Below, piece by piece: positions 59,995-64,000 of a DNA stretch of 64,000 nucleotides. The stretch is from Lytechinus variegatus (lineage: Eukaryota > Echinodermata > Echinoidea > Temnopleuroida > Toxopneustidae). The first letter of the stretch is position 1. The number at the start of each line of letters is the position of its first letter. The stretch is taken from assembly GCF_018143015.1 (NCBI RefSeq), contig NC_054743.1, forward strand, positions 31,211,934 to 31,275,933, in the 5' to 3' direction. The notes below the pieces were generated by a model, which saw only the letters and a list, made by a program, of their open reading frames with translations, had not been told where the DNA came from and did not search any database. A program made the translations under genes and the position numbers.

Positions 59995-62974
59995 TATATA
60001 CGGTGCGTATCAAAAAAAAACGGGACAGATTTTAAAAGTCTATAAAATGTTCGTTTCAAATAATGATGTCTATATTTTGGTGTTAATAGATGCTCTAGGG
60101 TCTTATATTTGAAATGCAATTCAAAAAAATAAATTTTATTCATGCTTGAGCGAGCACTGGACGTTTTTGTTGGGGGTTCAAGAAGAGGCTTGCGCCAGAA
60201 TTGCAGAATGTGTGTAATACAATGATCAGACTTCTTGCTAATCAGGAGACTTCCTCTTGACCTTTTCATTATCTGTGCCACAATTTTCGAATTATGCTGT
60301 CAAATTTCATTTACAAAGTTATTTATTTAATTGAATTATTTTGTTTTTTCATTTAAACTTCTCTTACCTTTTAATTTTCCTTCATAAGTAACTGAGAAAA
60401 GAAGATTTTGTTTTTGTCAACCGAAGCAAGAAGATTTGAATTATTAATTGGGAAAACTTGTGATTATTCAAATCGTTTTATTATGTGAAACAAATAATGT
60501 TATGTACCTTTAAAAGACATGAATCTATTTTTCAAGGGGTCATTAATTCCTTGACCAAGTTTAATTGCTTGACAGGAAACGCAGGAAGGGATTCATGTTT
60601 TCAATGACAATGGTGTATTGAGTCAATTTTGAGGGAGCTAGATATGGCAGATCGGGTAAAATGTATTAAAAAGTTGTGAGCGAGCGAAGTGAGCACGCAA
60701 ATATTCCCACTTTTTTTAATTACAATATCAAATTTTGTGATAGATTTTGACATAATATTCAGAAACTAATATCATATTTTACTTTCTATCTTTCCTTATT
60801 TCCTGTCCACTTTTTTCTTGGTCATGATGTTTTTAATTGAGGGGGGGCAACCCGAGCACCCGCCCATCTGTGTGGCTTTGTTCAAAAGGCACCATAACCT
60901 TTGTAGCACATAATGAAAGGATTTGAAAAAAAATCCATGCTCTCCCATAATTCGGTTGATAAAAAATAATTTTAGCTTGAAGAAGGAATATTCAAAGCTA
61001 ACAGAGAGCATATTAAAAAGAAATAACAGAATAATTCAAGCAAATAAATAGATCTGAAAATGAATTTTGACCGCATGATTTGAAAATTATGGCAAAGATA
61101 ATGAAAAGGTTAAGAGGAAGTCTGCTAATTAGCAAGAAGTCCGAACATCATATTACTCATATTCTGCAATTCTGGCGCAAGCCTCTTTTTGAACCCCCAA
61201 CAAAAACGTCCCGTGTTCGCTCAAGCATGAACGAAACTAATTTTTTTTATATAGCATTTGAAAGTCAAGACCTTAGAGCACATATTAACGGCAAAATATA
61301 GACATAATAATTTGAAACTAGATTTATAGACTTTTCAAATCTGTCCCGTTTTTTTATACGCACTGTATAGTGCGTCCCCGAAATTCATTGTAATTCTTTG
61401 CTATCATGATCACACATTTGCTTCGTAAAATGTGTATAAACGGAAAGATGTGCTTTTCTTCTTTCATTTAAAGCCCATCTCAACGGTCATAATACATGCA
61501 TGACTGAGTTAGAACAATGGAAAGTGGTGCCAGCAAATGTCAATTTGCACGATTAAATTACAAATTTTAGTGAGTTTTCTGGATTGTACTGCTGTGTATT
61601 CGGAAAACACAGTTAATAACTTTAATATTCATTATTTCATCTTTCATACGAGACGTCGTACATAAAGTATGATTGACGCATCATCGATAAAAAAAAAGTT
61701 GTATGAAAACATGTTTGATTTATACCTATTGCATGGACGGATAAATGAAACACGAGCATTTCCAACAAAGCGGCAGACAAGGGCTTATCCTGATGGAGCG
61801 AAGATGTTCCGTCACTCTGTCGGCAAGCCTCCTCTTCGTCTCTCCGATGTAAATCGCCTTGCACTTGGAACAGTAGTTCGTGACAAAAACCTGCTTTCGG
61901 TGTATCCCATGAACAGGCTAATATAAGAAGGTCCCATCTCAGTACCCATCTTCACGCCCTTCTGTTTGTAGTATACCATTGAAGCTGAATGCTGAACGTG
62001 TGAGAACGAGGTCAGTCAAGCGCACTATAGTGTCCTCGTCAGGTCTGTTAGTAGTCCAGATGCTGGACCTTCGAGAATTTGTTTTCCTCCACACACTGCG
62101 TCTGTTAGCCGATAGATGACTCCGTAGAAAGAAACAAATAGCGGTGAGGCCATCCAGGGATGATGGTGGAGAGAGAATGGACATCTAAAGAAAAAAAAAC
62201 ACTACTCTTCATGTTTTGGGAGAGTGATTGTCTCAGGAACCCGGCTCATCTCGGATGAGTCTCGTACGTACGTCGGAAGACCCTTTACAATAGAAGATGC
62301 TGTCTAGATATTCACTGATGAGCTCGGTGGGATAGTTTATCGTACACAATCGGACGCCCAGGATTCACCATCTTGTGTATTTTAGGAAGCATGTAGAACA
62401 CAGCAGATTCTTGTTGACTTGATAAATTCATCATTTCCTGATGAAAATTTGATAAAAAAAACAATTTACTGTTGTTTTATTTACCTTGCATTTTGTTATA
62501 TATACAGTATATGTATTTAATACATGAATGTGTGTGTGTGTGTGTGTGTGTGTATAAATCAGTAGTCGTTCTGGTCCTATTCTACTCTTTTGTGTGCATC
62601 GAATAGTTTGTTTAGCAGAATCAATTTTTCCATAAAACTTCAGACTTATCCTTGCTTCCCTCTCCATCTCCTAATTTCTTTTTAACATTCATATTCGACA
62701 GACAGACGATTGGTCTTCAACAGTTTGTGAGGGCTCAGGTTTGTCCGTAGAAGAATGCCAGATTGCCAAGAAGAATGCCAGCATCCCATTTAACTACACA
62801 TCAGATGGAGAGCTGGTCTACGCACAGTGTGAGAAATATAATGTGTCAGGAGTGGGATTCTGGCCTGGGATGGATCCGTCCAATTACAGCAGCGAATCGC
62901 CACCGCAGATTATCCCATGTGATCAGGGATGGTCGTATGATACAAGCCAATACACATCTTCTATTGTTACAGAC
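58881..62974 (+). CDS. Gene C: SLC22-family transporter, 5' part only (exons 1-2)
   Basis: Partial gene, cut by the right edge. Exon 1 (58881-59039, 53 residues, ATG after ctatc) encodes KLDDLLKDLGEFGPYQRRVF and TM1, ending DHWCE at donor gtaagt. Exon 2 (62702-62974, 91 residues) starts TDDWSSTVCEGSG, contains ectodomain cysteines and sequons NAS, NYT, NVS and NYS, and ends IVTD at donor gtgagt. Both borders are phase 0, as in A and B. No exon 3 (FDLVC) is recognisable up to base 64000, so the rest must lie beyond. Divergent from gene B. Intron 1 is filled with SINE, mariner-type and Penelope-like remains. Confidence 0.85.
59431..59503. repeat. (CA)n followed by (TA)n microsatellite
   Basis: acacacaccacacac into tatatatata, abutting the 3' end of the minus-strand SINE. 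Confidence 0.9.
59505..59730 (-). mobile_element. tRNA-derived SINE, minus-strand member of a head-to-head pair
   Basis: On the minus strand: an A-box-like ttagtggctagggtgagc (about 59730), extra sequence, then caccggcgttcaaagctggg, B box GGTTCGATTCC, and a tail ctctggggaaccttgatt to ctcttcatccatttctttac. The tail matches the plus-strand partner and the fragment at 52004-52081. Confidence 0.75.
59732..59900 (+). mobile_element. tRNA-derived SINE, plus-strand member, with intact tRNA-like head
   Basis: Bases 59732-59801 fold as a tRNA: acceptor gtctctg/cagagac (7 of 7 pairs), A box tctagtggttaagg, anticodon stem ccggc/gctgg, T arm ccggg ttcgatt cccgg. The loop gttcaaa would give anticodon UCA. 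The non-tRNA tail follows to about 59900. Because it carries the SINE tail and has a head-to-head relative, I treat it as a SINE and not a tRNA gene. Confidence 0.8.
60001..61365. mobile_element. Mariner-type inverted-repeat element in intron 1 of gene C
   Basis: Arms 60001-60285 and about 61075-61365 are inverted copies. Terminus cggtgcgtatcaaaaaaaaa at left, and right end complement cagtgcgtataaaaaaacgg, both flanked by TA (59999-60000, 61366-61367). Inside the arms: aagaggcttgcgccagaatt and its complement, and gcttgagcgagcac. The middle (about 60600-60850) contains a segment related to the repeats at 46590-47460. No transposase. Confidence 0.75.
61368..61520. mobile_element. Possible left end of another TA-target MITE
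   Basis: tagtgcgtccccgaaattca directly abuts the right end of the preceding element and resembles the right terminus complement of the element at 24320-25116. Opposite end not found. Confidence 0.35.
61725..62410 (-). mobile_element. Decayed Penelope-like element with GIY-YIG endonuclease domain
   Basis: Frameshifted minus-strand fragments in the right order: FYMLPKIHKMVNPGRPIV (about 62395-62340) and TELISEYLDSIF; VRLTDLVLTRSAFSFNG (about 62030-61980); YYKQKGVKMGTEMGPSYI (about 61970-61925); then CSKCKAIYIGETKRRLADR with VTEHLRSIR (about 61880-61790). These are RT motifs and a GIY-YIG-type nuclease with its linker cysteines, the combination that marks Penelope-like retroelements. Several frame changes, so inactive. 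Lies in intron 1 of gene C, antisense. Confidence 0.8.
62529..62553. repeat. (TG)n microsatellite
   Basis: Uninterrupted TG dinucleotides about 150 bases upstream of gene C exon 2. Confidence 0.95.
62702..62974 (+). CDS. Gene C exon 2 (ectodomain)
   Basis: 91-residue extracellular loop. Of several overlapping AG acceptors near 62699-62705, the one ending at 62701 keeps phase 0 and gives a start (TDDW) equivalent to TPEW of gene A. Confidence 0.87.
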
Positions 62975-64000
62975 GTGAGTTGAGTTCTTACGTATTCAAA
63001 AATCATTATCTTATCATGTTGGGATATGAGGGTGAGGATGTGAGTGTTTGGATAAATTTGAATAAAGTATACGTGCTCGTGTTTTTATTGGCATTATTCT
63101 TTTATCACATAAAACGAAAAACATGTGTGTCTGCTCCGACACTTTACCTCCTTTTATTTGAAAGACTTCCATACGCCATGTCCGCTGGTATCAACAATGC
63201 TTGTAACCAGTAGCGTACCTATAGATTTTCCACAGGGGGGGTCGTTTTTGACCGCCATTGACGAAAGTTAAAAACGACCAATGTATTATTAAAAACATGT
63301 AGAATATATTACCCATTTCAAAGCGCTCGCATTGTTATCGGCATTATTTTTTCTTTCAATAAATTGGCTATCGATAATTGTCTCTTTCTTTTTTTTCTAT
63401 CTCTCTCCATTCATCCCAATTATTTCAATCTGCTTATACATGTTAAACACATTCAAGATTTGTGAGGACATTCTGTCTAATGATGACGAAGATATGTTTT
63501 TATAATTATCATTAACTTCCCTTCTGTATATAGTATTGTCCATGTTAATGGTGTTCACGTTGTTGTAAACAAATATTAGACACTTGCTGTAATCTTCGAA
63601 AAACTCATACGATAGCCATAAACTTAATTTCTGAATTGCTCTTGAACGAGAGAGTTTTATCCATGTTATCAGATCTATTATCATTATTATAACTTACCAT
63701 TGGACGGAGAATTCATAAAATTCTTCATTCAACAATAGGGATATAAAGTAACGTATTGACTCGTTAACTCTTTGAACCGTTCGCTGTGATAGCCACAGTA
63801 TATTTATGGTGTCATGGAATCTTCATAACCAATTTGGTATTCATTTGGCGGGTTTATTGAGGCAGTATATATCTTTAGGAGATATTGATCTTAAAAGTAA
63901 CTCAGTATATGAAGTGCCTTATAAATTTTATGATGATGGCTACTATAACATTATAATTCAATGGTCTATAAAGGGGGAGTTCACCTGCCGCATCCTGCAA
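62975..64000. other. Start of gene C intron 2
   Basis: No FDLVC-type exon 3 is seen on the plus strand. An open minus-strand frame at 63397-63684 has no recognisable similarity and is not called a gene. Confidence 0.4.

Noticed and set aside
63397..63684. 95-codon minus-strand frame
   Set aside because: No recognisable similarity and no supporting start or splice context; inside an intron of gene C.

Overview
The window is eukaryotic nuclear DNA from a marine invertebrate, probably an echinoderm such as a sea urchin. This is inferred from spliced genes with GT-AG introns, AT-rich introns, and dense DNA-transposon, SINE and non-LTR debris; I could not run a search to fix the species. No bacterial-style operons, rRNA genes or CRISPR arrays are present.

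The genic content is a small cluster of SLC22-type (organic cation/anion/carnitine transporter, major facilitator superfamily) genes. Gene A (plus strand, 4045-21528) can be rebuilt as 11 exons encoding 577 residues with no frame error. Gene B (minus strand, 53007-34248) can be rebuilt as 11 exons encoding 662 residues. Gene C (plus strand) has exons 1 and 2 at 58881-59039 and 62702-62974 and runs off the right edge. A and B share every intron position and phase, and exons 3-9 have identical lengths, so they are tandem paralogues. A and B are convergent, while B and C are divergent across about 5.9 kb. All three keep the large glycosylated ectodomain with conserved cysteines, and A and B keep the WLPES(A/P)RWL loop motif and the terminal PET motifs. 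A has the TM11-region arginine found in OAT/OCTN proteins, whereas B has tyrosine.

Everything else is intron or intergenic sequence filled with mobile-element remains. Region by region: 1-1550, the 3' part of an L1/Tx1-like LINE; 1877-3624, a TA-target MITE; 7322-10762 (intron 3 of A), a long inverted-repeat element carrying a second copy of that MITE, which in turn carries a hAT-like MITE; 11524-12452, a perfect-TIR CpG-rich element; 12890-14780, a CR1/Rex1-like LINE with much of the RT intact; 18559-19128 and 22172-22744, a TTAA-bounded MITE family; 24320-25116, an inverted-repeat MITE; 26970-31348, a LINE split by a 3-kb foldback element with about 188-bp tandem units; 32525-33712, a tandem array split by a hAT-like MITE with 8-bp target duplications; 35380-37900, degenerate tandem repeats in intron 10 of B; 38860-39250, 43316-43790, 48136-48512 and 49761-50031, MITEs in B introns; 59510-59900, head-to-head tRNA-derived SINEs; 60001-61365, a mariner-type inverted-repeat element; 61725-62410, a decayed Penelope-like element in intron 1 of C.

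The best leads are the mosaic, nearly identical patch shared by exon 2 of A and C (probable gene conversion), the divergent substrate-site residue in B, the conserved NPxF tail motif, and the highly regular palindromic foldback element with 16 CCATTTT-core motifs.
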